A stretch of DNA of 64,000 nt, taken from Natrialba chahannaoensis JCM 10990 (GTDB taxonomy: Archaea > Halobacteriota > Halobacteria > Halobacteriales > Natrialbaceae). Below the pieces are notes generated by a model. The model had not been told where the DNA came from. It was given only the letters and a program-made list of their open reading frames with translations, and did no database searches. The translations under genes were made by a program, and so were the position numbers. The stretch spans positions 64,224 through 128,223 of the forward strand of contig NZ_AOIN01000099.1 of the NCBI RefSeq assembly GCF_000337135.1, in the 5' to 3' direction. Below, one piece after another: positions 35,081 to 45,311 of this stretch. Position 1 is the stretch's first letter, and each line of letters begins with the position of its first letter.

Positions 35081-37753
35081 ATGAAGACCGCTTCTTCACA
35101 TGTTGACAAGCGGTTCCTCGAGGAGATAGCAACGGCGAGCAGCGACGGTCTCATCGGGTTCGACGCGGAGGGAGACATCGTCTTCGCGAACCGGGCCGCA
35201 GAGGAGTGGCTCGGCTACCCGGATGGCGCGCTCCTCGACCGGTCGATTGACGAATTCGTGGCAGGTGAACACGCGGTGACACTGGACCGACTCACACAAC
35301 GTGCACGACAAGCGGACGAGGCAACTGCGTCGTGTGTGCTCCTCGACCGACGCGGCCGCGAGAACCCCGTCTCGTTGACACTACGATTGGCAACGGATGA
35401 TGACCAGCGGCGGTTTATCGCGGTCGTACACAAGCAACCGACGGCGGGCGACGAGCAGGTAGAACACGAACAACTGCTCCGCCAGCGCTCTGCAGCAATC
35501 GAGGCTGCAAACGATGGAATGGCCATCACGGACGAAGATGGCATCTTCGTCTACTCGAACGACGCTCACGCCTCACTGTTCGGCTACGATGATGCGCCCA
35601 CAATCGTCGGTCGCTCCTGGAAACAACTGTTCACCGACGCCGATGTCGAGCGGTTCGAAGCCGAGGTCTTACCGACCGTCGCCGAACACGGCTCCTGGCG
35701 GGGTGATGCGACCGGTTATCGGAAGGATGGCTCGACGTTCCCCATCGAACTCGCGCTCTCTTCGCTTGGTGACGGCATCGTCTGCGTCGTCCGCGATGCG
35801 ACCGAGCAGATCGCACGCCAGCGCCAACTCGAGTCCCTCACCGACGGTCTCCGCGAGTTGCTCACCGCGGACGACCCCGAATCGGTTGGCCGACTCACGC
35901 TCGAGGCCGTCGAAACAGTCCTCGAGTTCGAGATAGCGTGTGTCCGCCTGTTCAATCCCGACACGAACCGACTCGATTGCACCGTGCTCACGGATGCAGC
36001 AGCGTCGCTGCTCGAGACGCGAGCCGCCTACGATCTCGAGGCGACGCTCGCTGGACAGGCCTTCCGAGAAGGGGCGACGGTCAGCAACCGACTATCGAGC
36101 ACGGAGACGACAGAGACAGAGGAGGCCGGCTTCGGAAACGACGACGTGGAGGAGTATTCGAGCCTCCACGTTCCGATCGGTACCGATGGTGTGTTGACCA
36201 TCCTGGCGGAGACGGCCGAAGAACTCGACGACCGGGCCGTCCAACTCGCCGAGATGCTCGCGGTCAACGCGAGAACGGCGATCGGTCGTGCTGAACGCAT
36301 TCGACTCCTCGAAGCCCACGAACAGGAACTGTGTGCACAACGCGATCAACTCGAGACGCACAACCAGATCAACACGCTCATTCAGGAAATCGGCCGCCGG
36401 CTCATCGAGGCGTCGACCCGCGAGGAACTCGAGGAGACGATCTGTGAGCAACTGGTTGCCTCGGAGCTGTATCACAGTGCCTGGATCGGCGAGATCGAGA
36501 CGAGCACGGATCGGCTCACGACACAGGTTGGGTATGGCATTACGGACAGCGACTTGGAGGCGATCAACGAGATGTCGATCGGGAGTATCGGCCACGGAAC
36601 CGTCGAACGGATGCTCGAGAGTGGGTCGGTCGAGGTCGTCCGGTCCTACGAATTGAGGGGGAAGGGAATGGAGAGAAGGGTGATAGTAGCAGATAGTGGT
36701 GCGGGCACAGGGGTAGCATCCGAATCGGAATCGGAATCGGAATCGGTACCAGAACCGGACCCGAACCCGAATCCAGACCCGAACACGAACCCGAACCAAA
36801 CCCCAGATACCGCGGCCAACATACTCTCGACGGCAGCGATCCCGCTCACGTACGGCGACCGACTGCTTGGCGTCCTGGTTGTCAACGGAACCGGCGATAG
36901 CATCTTCGGAGAGGAGACCGTCACCGGCTTCGAATCGCTCGGCCGGGTCACCGGTTTCGCGATCAATGCGATCCGGAACCGACTGTTGCTGCTTGCCGAT
37001 TCGGTGATCGAACTCGAGTTCCGTATCACCGATCCAACGCTGTTCTCGCTCGCAGTGGCGACTGAACTCGACTGTGAGTGTTGGTTCGAGCGGTCAGTTC
37101 CAGTTGAAGGCGGAAAGATTCTCACGTACTATACGATAACGGGAAGCGACCCAGCATCCGTGCTGGAAGTGGCGTCGGGAGCTCCGCAGGTGTCGGATGC
37201 ACGTGTGATTACTGAGCGCACGAGTGACAGGACCGGAAGTTCGAACGAGGATAGAAGTTCGGCAGTAACCGAGAACGAAAACGGGACCGGAACCGAACCG
37301 ACCCAGCAACTCGTCCTCCAGACAGCCTCCACGAACTCCCTCGCACACGTTGCCCTCGAAAGTGGCACAACTGTTCGCGATGTCGTTGCGTCTGCTAACG
37401 AGGCCCGTGTCGTCATCGAGGCACCACAGACGGCAGACGTTCGAGCGATCGTGTCTCTGTTCGACGCCGAGTTCGACGGCGTGGAACTGACGGCAAAACG
37501 CGAACGCGACCGCTCGGTCGAGACGGTAGCCGAATTCCGTCAGGCCGTCGACACGGCACTGACCGAGAAACAGCGGGCTGCACTCGAGTCGGCGTACGCA
37601 GCGGGCTACTACGACTGGCCGCGCGCGATTACGGCGGAAGAGCTCGCGGCGTCGATGGGAATTTCGTCGTCGACGCTCCACCAGCACCTGCGGAAGGGGA
37701 TCTGGAGCGTGCTGTGGGCGTTTCTCGATGGTGACGATACCCACGAGAACTGA
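35081..37753 (+). CDS. PAS/GAF sensor regulator with HTH-10 (bacterioopsin-activator-like), copy 1
   Basis: Protein of 890 residues. Domains in order: PAS (about 10-110: ASSDGLIGFDAEGDIVFANR), PAS (about 130-235: DGMAITDEDGIFVYSNDAHA), GAF (about 250-400), a second GAF (about 420-640), the bat-linked output domain (about 650-800) and a C-terminal HTH-10 (TEKQRAALESAYAAGYYDWP, SSSTLHQHLRKG). No kinase domain: signal and DNA binding are in one chain. The second GAF holds a low-complexity loop (ESESESESVPEPDPNPNPDP) coded by GAATCG hexamers. The ligand is unknown. A paralogue of the same length and output lies at 42421-45102. Confidence 0.9.
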   Translation: MKTASSHVDKRFLEEIATASSDGLIGFDAEGDIVFANRAAEEWLGYPDGALLDRSIDEFVAGEHAVTLDRLTQRARQADEATASCVLLDRRGRENPVSLTLRLATDDDQRRFIAVVHKQPTAGDEQVEHEQLLRQRSAAIEAANDGMAITDEDGIFVYSNDAHASLFGYDDAPTIVGRSWKQLFTDADVERFEAEVLPTVAEHGSWRGDATGYRKDGSTFPIELALSSLGDGIVCVVRDATEQIARQRQLESLTDGLRELLTADDPESVGRLTLEAVETVLEFEIACVRLFNPDTNRLDCTVLTDAAASLLETRAAYDLEATLAGQAFREGATVSNRLSSTETTETEEAGFGNDDVEEYSSLHVPIGTDGVLTILAETAEELDDRAVQLAEMLAVNARTAIGRAERIRLLEAHEQELCAQRDQLETHNQINTLIQEIGRRLIEASTREELEETICEQLVASELYHSAWIGEIETSTDRLTTQVGYGITDSDLEAINEMSIGSIGHGTVERMLESGSVEVVRSYELRGKGMERRVIVADSGAGTGVASESESESESVPEPDPNPNPDPNTNPNQTPDTAANILSTAAIPLTYGDRLLGVLVVNGTGDSIFGEETVTGFESLGRVTGFAINAIRNRLLLLADSVIELEFRITDPTLFSLAVATELDCECWFERSVPVEGGKILTYYTITGSDPASVLEVASGAPQVSDARVITERTSDRTGSSNEDRSSAVTENENGTGTEPTQQLVLQTASTNSLAHVALESGTTVRDVVASANEARVVIEAPQTADVRAIVSLFDAEFDGVELTAKRERDRSVETVAEFRQAVDTALTEKQRAALESAYAAGYYDWPRAITAEELAASMGISSSTLHQHLRKGIWSVLWAFLDGDDTHEN

Positions 37754-37911
37754 GCAGCGAGCCGACGTGGCTGGGTCCCCGAGTGTGGAGTACGTCGGCG
37801 GTCGACGGTTGAGCAGTGGCGGCTTTTGTGCACGTAGGACCGGGCGAGTTGTCGGAGACGGAGAAGCGGGTTGGAGAGCGACGGAGGGTCGAAGAGATGG
37901 GGTGAGAGACG

Positions 37912-37948
37912 CAGAGAAACAGAAAGACAGAAAGACAGAAACAGAAAG
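37912..37948. repeat. Purine-rich simple repeat (AGACAGAA-type)
   Basis: Run of AGAAACAG/AAAGACAG units directly upstream of the small gene at 37984. The plus strand is almost free of T. It sits in the likely promoter/leader of that gene. Confidence 0.7.
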
Positions 37949-37983
37949 GGAACTCGTCGGACAGCTCTCCCGACCACGAAACC

Positions 37984-38157
37984 ATGCCAGCAGAGGACCG
38001 TCCCAGCGACGCACGCACCGCCGCCGAACCGCCGTCGGTTCCGTCGACGATTGTCGCGGATATCGACCACACCGGCTGTGTCACAATTTACGACGAGCGG
38101 ACAGAGCGAGCGTGGATTCGATCGACAGTGTCGATTTCGCTCCCACGGGCCGTCTGA
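37984..38157 (+). CDS. Small protein, DUF7331-like (57 residues)
   Basis: Short gene with an ATG start and a normal stop. The C-terminal half, IVADIDHTGCVTIYDERTER then AWIRSTVSISL, resembles a widespread haloarchaeal small-protein family (pattern vvIYDxxxxxAWI). The N-terminal 20 residues are polar and variable. Likely soluble; function unknown. It lies between regulator copy 1 and the small gene at 38648. Confidence 0.65.
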   Translation: MPAEDRPSDARTAAEPPSVPSTIVADIDHTGCVTIYDERTERAWIRSTVSISLPRAV

Positions 38158-38647
38158 GAGTATCCTGGTCAGTGTCTCATGGCCAGTGTGCCGTCGTTGG
38201 TGTCTCATGGCCAATGCGCCGCCGTTGGGATGTCATATGGCCGTGTCGTTGTCATCTCGTGGTGGTGTCGTGGCCAACGGGATAGGCGGTCCGAAGCGAA
38301 CCCATGAGAACGGAGGTGAACCACGGCGAACCAGGACGCAGTCGGGGACGGAACCGCCCGTTTTCCACGCCGGATGGGTGCCACCTTTCTCTATCGACAC
38401 CACTGCTTCGACCGGGGTTTAGGTACGCCGTCCCCGTTTTTGTTTCCGTTGACGACACGAACAGACTCGCGGCGAAGCGACCAGAATCGTGTCCAGCCGA
38501 TAGCCAGCGGAGACCACCCATGCAACACAGATACCGGACACGACTCACCGACGCGCGGACGCAGAATCGACACTGGAACGGCACCCCCCTCTGCATCAAC
38601 GGGCACAGGAACGCAGCGGAGCCGAGACCGGCCCGCTGGCACAGTCT
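38158..38647. other. Non-coding region with 28-bp tandem repeats
   Basis: 490 bp without a convincing gene. It begins with two 28-bp units (38172-38199 and 38200-38227) that differ at three positions, each containing GTGTCTCATGGCCA. Decayed units follow to about 38275 (GTCATATGGCC, GTCGTGGCC). The rest shows no clear structure; the last 100 bp are the presumed leader of the small gene at 38648. Confidence 0.6.
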
Positions 38648-38818
38648 ATGACGACACACATCAAACTCCACGGCTCGAAGGCCGAACGGTTCGAACAGGT
38701 CAAAGCCGAACTGAGCGATCGAATGGGATACGAACTGAGCAATCCGGAAGTGCTCGGCCTCCTGATGGCCGGTATCGATCTGGAGACACTCCCGACAGAG
38801 CGCCAACCGAAGCGATAA
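38648..38818 (+). CDS. Small charged protein, paralogue A (56 residues)
   Basis: Begins MTTHIKLHGSKAERFEQVKA and continues GYELSNPEVLGLLMAGID. A paralogue with the same opening and GYExSNPEVxGLxMA core is at 45726-45902; they share roughly half their residues. A short strand (HIKLHG) followed by two helices suggests a ribbon-helix-helix-like or small dimeric fold, but this is a guess. Both copies follow a large HTH-10 regulator at a distance. Stop-to-stop with the halolysin gene is 30 bp. Confidence 0.72.
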   Translation: MTTHIKLHGSKAERFEQVKAELSDRMGYELSNPEVLGLLMAGIDLETLPTERQPKR

Positions 38819-38847
38819 CCCACAGTACCCAATAGCTGCGCGCCCCC

Positions 38848-41484
38848 TCACTCACCCGCGAGTTCGACTGTCTCAGTCTCCTCGCTCGTCTGTTCGAAGT
38901 AGTCCGTCGCCCGAATCAGCACCTCGTACGTCCCGCCCTCTCCCGCATCATCGGCCCTGAGCGAATCCGTTCCAGATGCCTCCTCGTTCCGTGCCATCGA
39001 ACTCGTCTCGTCCACAAGCGAGCCGCCGCGGCGCAACTCGAGTACGACGCCGTCGAGTTCGCCGCCCTCGTCGGAGACGGCCCAGTCGACAACGGCTTCG
39101 GGGGTGCCGAGGAAGTCATCCGTCGTGATGTCGAACTGGTCGATGCTCGGCGGGGGTGAGCGTTCGTCGAGGGAGAGCTGTTCGGTCGCGTCGGTCGTGT
39201 TGCCATCGGTGTCAGTGACGGTGATCGTGACGGTGTATGATTCGCCAGCGCCCTCAAGTCGGTCGCTGTGTCTGAGCGTGTGGATGCCGCTTTCCTCGCT
39301 CTGGTCCTCGAGTTCGGTGACGACGTGATGGAGGATGTCGTTGCCGTCGTCATCACTCTCCGTCGCGTACCGAAGCTCCGTCTCGACGAGTTCGAGTTCG
39401 CCGTTCGACACGCTCACACCCCAGTTGACCGCACAGCGGACGAACTGGCTGTTGCTGTCGTCTGTGAGTTCGAAGCGGTCGACCGACGGGAGTCCGGGTT
39501 CGGGATCTGTTTCGGCTGTGACGATGCCGCCGGTGGTTTCGTCGGCGTTGCTTTCATCGGTGCCGCCGTCGCCATCACCGTCACCATCGCCAGCAACAAC
39601 GACCGCTTCAACCTCGTACATCGTCTCCGGTTCGAGTCCCGAAATGGACTCCTCGTAGGTGCCGATCGACTCGAGTACCTGCCCGTCAGTCGTGTCCCAG
39701 CTCTCTTCGCCTTCCGGGCGAACGCGGAACGATGCTGTAACGGGGGTGGCGTCGGCGTCAGTGGTGGCGTCACCGATACCATCCAGTGAACCGGTCGCCT
39801 GCAGTGTTCGGTGGTCGTCCGCCTCGACGGCGGTGGTTTCGACGGCGAGTTCGTCGCGTCCGGTTTCGAAGGTGACGATGCTCGCGGTTGTCTCGTCGTT
39901 GCTGTCAGTTCCGCTGTCTCCGCCGTCTCCGTCCTGACTCTCGCTCGCTCCACCGTCGGGGAGCATGACGGCCCGAACGTCGTACGCCGTTTCGGGCTGT
40001 AACTCATCGAGCGCGGCGCTGAACGAGTCGCCCAGCTCGACCGACTCAGGCTCCGTTCTGGTCCACTCGTCGTCTGTCTGTCGCCACTCGAAGCAACACT
40101 CCGCTGACTCCACATCGGCGTTCGATCGAAGCTCGCCGGTGAGCGTGGCGGTGCTGGCCCGAACGTCCGTGACCTCTCCAGTCGTCACCGGGTCGACCGA
40201 CTCGAGTGCCTCGAAGGCGTTGAGGAGGCCGAACCCCTGTTCGTCAGCGTCCACACCGAGATCTTCGGCGCTCTCGCGGAGGATAGCACGAACGCCGCCC
40301 GGCTCGTCGATGTTCTCGGGATCGTCAGCGTGGGAAAGCCCCTGTCCTATCAGTTGGGCTGCAATTGCGGCGACGTGAGGTGTCGACATGGAGGTCCCCT
40401 CCAGATAGACGTACTCGTCCCCTGGCTTGGTCGAGAGGACGGCCTCTCCCGGGGCGACGAGTTCGATGGTGTCGCCGCGGGCCGACCAGTCTGGCACCTC
40501 GTCGTGGTCGTTCGTCGCACCGACGGCGATGCACTCGTCGTAGGCGGCTGGGTAATCGACCCCGCCAGCCGCGCCCGCGTTGCCCGCCGCCGCGACGATC
40601 AACACGCCACGATCGTAGGCGTAGCGCAGGGCGTCCTCGAGTACTCGTGCTTCGTCGCTCCCACCGAGACTCAGGTTGATGACGTCGACGTCGTTGTCGG
40701 CACACCACTCGATGGCGGCGGCGATGTCCGAGTCGTAGCCCGAGCCGTCGCCGGCGAGCACCTTGAGCGCACAGAGTTTGACCTCGGGTGCGACGCCGAC
40801 GACGCCGGTGTCGTTGTCCAGCGCGGCGACGGTACCGGCACAATGGGTTCCGTGACCGGTTTCGTCGTCCCAGTCGGCAGCGCAGTCGCTGCCGGCACAG
40901 TCGGCAAACGACCGTCCTTCGGAGACGTCGAGACTCTCGTGCTCGGGGTCGATGCCGGAGTCGAGAATCGCGACCGTTGCCTCTGCCTCGCCGGTGGCGT
41001 GCTCGTGGACCTCGGCGGCTCCGATTCGCTCGACACCCCATGGCGTTCGCTGTTTGTCGGCCAAGTCGACGGTCTCGTTCGGCTCACCGGTGCGCTGACG
41101 ATTTGTCCCGTTGTCACTGCTTCGGACCGCCTGTACCCGCCTGTAATCCGGTTCGACGTACCTGACATCCGAGCGGGACTCGAGTTCCGCTCTCGTCTCG
41201 TCGTCGAACGCACCGGCGACGACGCTACCGTTCGAGGAGAGTCCGAGCGACCGGTAGACCGTCGAGGCGGTGCGGGCAACGCTTTCGGTTGCCGTGCCGG
41301 GCTTGAGACCGACGACGTACCGAGGCTGGTCGTCAGTCGACTCACCGTCTGCACCGGCGTCGTCACCACTCGTTTCGGTCGCCGATCCGGGAGAAACGCC
41401 GAATCCGGTGAGTATCGCGCCGGCGAGTGCGCCGAGCGAGGTGCGACGGGTGATCGGTCGGCCGGCACACACCAGCGCCAACAT
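38848..41484 (-). CDS. Tat-exported subtilisin-like serine protease (halolysin type) with beta-sandwich repeats
   Basis: Extracellular protease of 878 residues. Tat signal with RPITRRTSLGALAGAIL near the start, a propeptide (about 50-120, YVVGLKPGTATESVA, I9-type inhibitor), and S8 catalytic domain with Asp175 (AILDSGID), His211 (GHGTHCAGT), Asn302 (AAAGNAGA) and Ser365 (GTSMSTPHVAA). After residue about 420 there are four or so fibronectin-III-like domains (TATLTGELRSNADVESAE; ASFRVRPEGEESW; SNSQFVRCAVNWGVSV; PEAVVDWAVSDEGGELDG) separated by acidic linkers. The start at 41484 gives a short n-region; a longer frame adds 108 residues rich in Ser, Arg and His and would bury the signal. Confidence 0.92.
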   Translation of the reverse strand: MLALVCAGRPITRRTSLGALAGAILTGFGVSPGSATETSGDDAGADGESTDDQPRYVVGLKPGTATESVARTASTVYRSLGLSSNGSVVAGAFDDETRAELESRSDVRYVEPDYRRVQAVRSSDNGTNRQRTGEPNETVDLADKQRTPWGVERIGAAEVHEHATGEAEATVAILDSGIDPEHESLDVSEGRSFADCAGSDCAADWDDETGHGTHCAGTVAALDNDTGVVGVAPEVKLCALKVLAGDGSGYDSDIAAAIEWCADNDVDVINLSLGGSDEARVLEDALRYAYDRGVLIVAAAGNAGAAGGVDYPAAYDECIAVGATNDHDEVPDWSARGDTIELVAPGEAVLSTKPGDEYVYLEGTSMSTPHVAAIAAQLIGQGLSHADDPENIDEPGGVRAILRESAEDLGVDADEQGFGLLNAFEALESVDPVTTGEVTDVRASTATLTGELRSNADVESAECCFEWRQTDDEWTRTEPESVELGDSFSAALDELQPETAYDVRAVMLPDGGASESQDGDGGDSGTDSNDETTASIVTFETGRDELAVETTAVEADDHRTLQATGSLDGIGDATTDADATPVTASFRVRPEGEESWDTTDGQVLESIGTYEESISGLEPETMYEVEAVVVAGDGDGDGDGGTDESNADETTGGIVTAETDPEPGLPSVDRFELTDDSNSQFVRCAVNWGVSVSNGELELVETELRYATESDDDGNDILHHVVTELEDQSEESGIHTLRHSDRLEGAGESYTVTITVTDTDGNTTDATEQLSLDERSPPPSIDQFDITTDDFLGTPEAVVDWAVSDEGGELDGVVLELRRGGSLVDETSSMARNEEASGTDSLRADDAGEGGTYEVLIRATDYFEQTSEETETVELAGE

Positions 41485-42420
41485 GACGATGAGGCGGAGT
41501 GACGATGCGATTTCGACGGGATGCCAACGGGAACGACCGAGTCGCGCCAGTCGTCCCAGCCGGGAGCGGCTGGGCCATGGTGGCGGGAGGTCCTTCGAAA
41601 CCGTCTCGAACGCCGTTGCGATCACAGTGCTGGATCGCCATGGACTCGGATTCACCGGCAGGTCACGCTGTGCGTCGGGTGGACTCGAGTGCTCATCGCG
41701 ACCGTGGCCATCACACTCCGTGACGTGATGGGAGTCGGTGCCGTGAGCGTGCTGCGAGAATGGTGTCGATTCGTCGTCGGATGGGCCAGAACCTCCCTGT
41801 CCTATCATAGACTTCGTCGACTGGGGCTCACGCGGACACCGACAAAACGGCTGGCGCTATCTGAATCGTGGGTCGGAGGGACTCGAGTCGATATGAATAG
41901 TGTTCCCGATAGCGGCGTCGAATCGTCACCGGGTCGGTCGCGAACAGTCCGTTCTGATAGCTGACTAGTGTGGCTAGCGGAGAGGGTAACGAGCGGACGG
42001 GAGATGGCGGAACAGGTGGCGGGCGGAGTGCGTCGCAGGCGGACGCCAGCGAAGACACGCAGGGGCCTCGTTTCGACACCCGGGGCAACCACGCGAGGTA
42101 CATCGGTTGTGACCGGCGACGGGCATCGGCACGGCAGTTCTGCGGCTGTGAGGAGTACTAGTACGACACCGGTCGGTTCGGTTAGTCGCTCGCGAGTACC
42201 GTAACGACCGACGGCGTGGCCGTTGCCGCGCGAGCGGCGGCAAGGGATGATGCGACTCACGGACCACAACCACAATCACGACCGACCACCGACCCACGGC
42301 TCACGACCAGGCTCACGAACTCCCATCACGGCCTACGGCCCACAACTCACACCGCTGCAACCCTCGTCGACCGGCGACACACTCGTCCGCGTCGCCAGCA
42401 CGACCGGAGCGTCACTCTCG
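41485..42420. other. Long intergenic region between the protease and regulator copy 2
   Basis: 936 bp with several overlapping open frames on both strands but none with a recognisable domain. One weak candidate (41970-42161, GTG start) encodes an Arg/Cys-rich peptide ending RQFCGCEEY. The last 180 bp contain short repeats of CTCACGA and CACCGAC. Promoters of both flanking genes are expected here, but no strong TATA was identified. Confidence 0.5.
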
Positions 42421-45102
42421 ATGAACAGCACGACACCAACGCGACGCGTCTCCGACTCACCCGAACCGATTCGCGTCCTCTTCGTCGACACCACCGAAAC
42501 CACGGCCCGTGCTGCGACAGCCGTGTTCGACGCCGAGTTCGACATCCGCACGCAGATTGCGCCCTCGGACGACGATGATATCGAGTCACGTCTCGAGTCG
42601 GTCGACTGCGTCGTAACCGAGCATGGACCGGAAGCCAACAACAAGCAGTCGGCGCTCCAAGCGATTCGAGCGACCGACTCCGACCTCCCTGTCATCGTCT
42701 TCTCGACGGTACGGGACGAGGACAGCATCGAACGCGCGCTGTCGGCAGGGGCGACAGATTTCGTGCGGATCGACGCTGACGACGCCGGCTACTGGATGCT
42801 CGCGACGCGAATCAGCGCGCTCGTTGCTAGCGGCCGAGCAGGCAAGGCCACCGCGAGCGCGGATCACCCGCTCGACGCCGTCCTCGTCGGCAGCAGCGTC
42901 CTCGACGAGTCGCTCACGTTCACCGCCGTCAGCGCGAGTCACGCTGCCCTCCACGGCGAACAACGGGATCGACTGCTGGGTGCCTCGTGGACTGTTCTCT
43001 TCCCCGACGACGCGACAGCGGTACTCGAGTCGATCGCTCGGCGCGCTCGGTCACGTGGGACCGCAGTCGGCGAGGTGGCCACCCTGGATGGCGAACGGAC
43101 GTTTCCGGCGCTCGTCTCGCTTGCTCGCGTTCGGGAGATGTTCGTCTGTACGGTTTTCGACCAGAGCTGGCGTGAAGGTGGGAGGAGTGAGAGGAGCGAG
43201 AGGAGTGGGGAGAGCGATGAGTCCGAAGATGCAGAGAGAGAGCAGACAGGAGTGGCGACGGCCGGCAAGACTGGAAGCATCACGCTTGGATTCGAGCGTG
43301 CACTCCACGGCATCGAAACCCTCGCAAATACACGTGTCGAGCCGGACGAATCAGGGATTCAGGAGTTCTGTACGACGATCATCGACACGGTCGAGACCGG
43401 TAGTCGACACGACAGCGGTAGATCGACGACGGCGACGACGACCGTCGCGGCAGTCTACCGCTACGACGAGGAAACCGACACGCTCCGCCGGCAGGCGACG
43501 ACGCGCGCTGGGGGATTCGACCGCACCGTCTCACTCGAGGAGCGAACGCTCCCGCTCTGTCGAGCCTTCCTCGACCGAGAACCGGTTTTCGTCGCTGATC
43601 TGCAAGCGAGTCCACTCTCGACAGTCGCTGATCTGAGGCGCGCCCGTGGACTTGTATCACCGGTTGGATCGCACGGCGTGCTCGTCGTCGGCGTTCGCGA
43701 GAGCGGAGTACAAACACGATCACGGCCGGTGCCTGATGCCAGTGCCGATGGTACACCCACGCTGACGCCGCTCGATCACGCGTTCGTCCGCCTCGTCAGC
43801 GCGACTGCGGGGACGGTACTGGATCGAGTCGACACGAAGCGCGAGCTGAACTCGTGTGCGGAGCACCTCGACGATGCAAGCGAGTCGGTCGACTCGCTCA
43901 CCGAGCGGCTCGAACTCGTCTGCACCGTCGCCCGCGCGATCAGCACCGCCTGGACACGGGGCGAACTCGAAACACGCGTCTGTGAATCCGTCGCCGCGAG
44001 TGATTGCTACGCCATCGCTCGAATCGCAGCCCTCGATAGCGTCGGTGAAACGATTCGCGACCGGGCCTGGGCAGGCACTGAGCCGACCGCACTCGAGTCC
44101 CCCGACGCGAGCGTGGACGTGCTGGTCGACGAGCGCGAGCCGATGGCGTGGACGCTCCAGTCACTCGAGCCGTGTACGCACCGGCGGCTGCTGTCGGAGC
44201 CGGGGTCGGTCGACCAGCACTGGCGACAGACCGCCGTGAGCCAGGGCATCCGCGCGGTCACCGCCGTCCCGCTCGTCTTCCGGGAACGATCCTACGGCGG
44301 GCTGGCGGTGTACAGCGAGCGGCCGACCGCCTTCGACGCAGACGAACGACAACTCATTGTCGACCTCGGTGCGTGGGTTGCCCAGGCGAGCAACGCCATC
44401 GAAATGCGTACCGCGTTGGTTGGACGCGGCGAGGTCGAACTCGAGTTCCGTCTCCGCGGCGAGGCAATCGAATTTCTCGAGTGGGCACGAGAGACGGGCG
44501 GGTCAGTCGAGTTCGAAACGTCCGTCTCGCAACCGGACGGGTCGATCCGCGGCTTCTTCACGATCGAGAACCCCTCCGAGGAGGCGATTCTCGAGCTCGC
44601 CGCACGGTCGCCGTCAGTGTCGGATACCCGGCTTGTCACCACCCACGGCGACAGACAGCTGTTCGAGTGTACGCTCACCGAGGAGACCCTCATCGCACGG
44701 CTACTCGAGTACGGTGTGGTCCCGCGGCGGATTTCGGCGACCGAGGAAGCGGGCCGGCTGGTGGTTTCGCTCCCGGCGCAGACGGACGTGCGGGAGTTCG
44801 TCGAGTTCGTTGGGCGGCTCTATCCCGATTCGACGCTCGTGCGGCGGCGCGAGCGAGAGGTCGACGCCAGGCCTGGGTACGGCTTCCGGGCGGAACTCGA
44901 GTCAACGTTGACCGCGCGCCAGCTCGAGGCACTCGAGACGGCGTTCGTGAGCGGCTACTTCGAAGTTCCGCGGGAAACAAGCGGCGCGACGGTCGCCGAG
45001 ATGCTTGGGATTACGCAGCCAACACTCAATACGCATCTCCGGGTTGCGGAGCGGAAGTTGTTGGAGTTGGTGTTTGCCAGGGAGGAGGATGCTGGGAGAT
45101 GA
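42421..45102 (+). CDS. Pseudo-receiver/PAS/GAF regulator with HTH-10, copy 2
   Basis: Protein of 893 residues. It opens with a response-regulator-like receiver (residues about 17-125: IRVLFVDTTETTARAATAVF; VIVFSTVRDEDSIERALSAG) in which the phospho-acceptor Asp is Glu (DCVVTEHGPE), so it is probably not phosphorylated or is fixed in an active-like state. Then a PAS-like domain (about 150-245), a GAF (about 290-450), a second GAF (about 480-650), the bat output domain and HTH-10 (TARQLEALETAFVSGYFEVP, ITQPTLNTHLRVAERKL). A low-complexity loop GGRSERSERSGESDES separates PAS and GAF. The start at 42421 is preferred to one 66 codons upstream in His/Pro-rich sequence. Confidence 0.9.
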   Translation: MNSTTPTRRVSDSPEPIRVLFVDTTETTARAATAVFDAEFDIRTQIAPSDDDDIESRLESVDCVVTEHGPEANNKQSALQAIRATDSDLPVIVFSTVRDEDSIERALSAGATDFVRIDADDAGYWMLATRISALVASGRAGKATASADHPLDAVLVGSSVLDESLTFTAVSASHAALHGEQRDRLLGASWTVLFPDDATAVLESIARRARSRGTAVGEVATLDGERTFPALVSLARVREMFVCTVFDQSWREGGRSERSERSGESDESEDAEREQTGVATAGKTGSITLGFERALHGIETLANTRVEPDESGIQEFCTTIIDTVETGSRHDSGRSTTATTTVAAVYRYDEETDTLRRQATTRAGGFDRTVSLEERTLPLCRAFLDREPVFVADLQASPLSTVADLRRARGLVSPVGSHGVLVVGVRESGVQTRSRPVPDASADGTPTLTPLDHAFVRLVSATAGTVLDRVDTKRELNSCAEHLDDASESVDSLTERLELVCTVARAISTAWTRGELETRVCESVAASDCYAIARIAALDSVGETIRDRAWAGTEPTALESPDASVDVLVDEREPMAWTLQSLEPCTHRRLLSEPGSVDQHWRQTAVSQGIRAVTAVPLVFRERSYGGLAVYSERPTAFDADERQLIVDLGAWVAQASNAIEMRTALVGRGEVELEFRLRGEAIEFLEWARETGGSVEFETSVSQPDGSIRGFFTIENPSEEAILELAARSPSVSDTRLVTTHGDRQLFECTLTEETLIARLLEYGVVPRRISATEEAGRLVVSLPAQTDVREFVEFVGRLYPDSTLVRRREREVDARPGYGFRAELESTLTARQLEALETAFVSGYFEVPRETSGATVAEMLGITQPTLNTHLRVAERKLLELVFAREEDAGR

Positions 45103-45215
45103 ATCCGAAGCAGCCAGTGGCGGGCCGCGAACCGATGGAGCCGACGGATCTAGGGCCGCCGGCATCCAATCACATAGGCAGACAACTCACTCCACAGCGT
45201 GTTGTTTGTGCACCT

Positions 45216-45264
45216 ATAGCAGCGATCCGCCGTGAGGCGAGTGCTGTCGCGCGGATACTGCTAT
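45216..45264. repeat. Inverted repeat / hairpin
   Basis: ATAGCAG (45216-45222) pairs with CTGCTAT (45258-45264), and ATCCGC (45225-45230) with GCGGAT (45251-45256), leaving a 20-nt loop. The left flank CCTATAGCAG is only loosely like the ends of the CTATAGTA elements. It could be a transcript-end structure for the regulator gene or a degenerate mobile element. Confidence 0.5.
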
Positions 45265-45311
45265 CCAGTGACGACCGCGTTCGTGCCGGTGCTCGCACTG
45301 AGATCTGAACG

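Noticed and set aside
38172..38227. Possible CRISPR array
   Set aside because: The two 28-bp units are directly adjacent with no spacers, and no cas genes are present.
41970..42161. GTG-initiated frame for a 63-residue Arg/Cys-rich peptide ending RQFCGCEEY
   Set aside because: GC3 is plausible but there is no ribosome-binding site, no promoter and no recognised family. Kept only as a note in the intergenic entry.
45099..45308. 69-codon frame whose ATG overlaps the stop of regulator copy 2 (ATGA)
   Set aside because: The overlap is suggestive, but the product is basic and Arg/Ala/Pro-rich without domain or homology cues, and it spans a hairpin (45216-45264).
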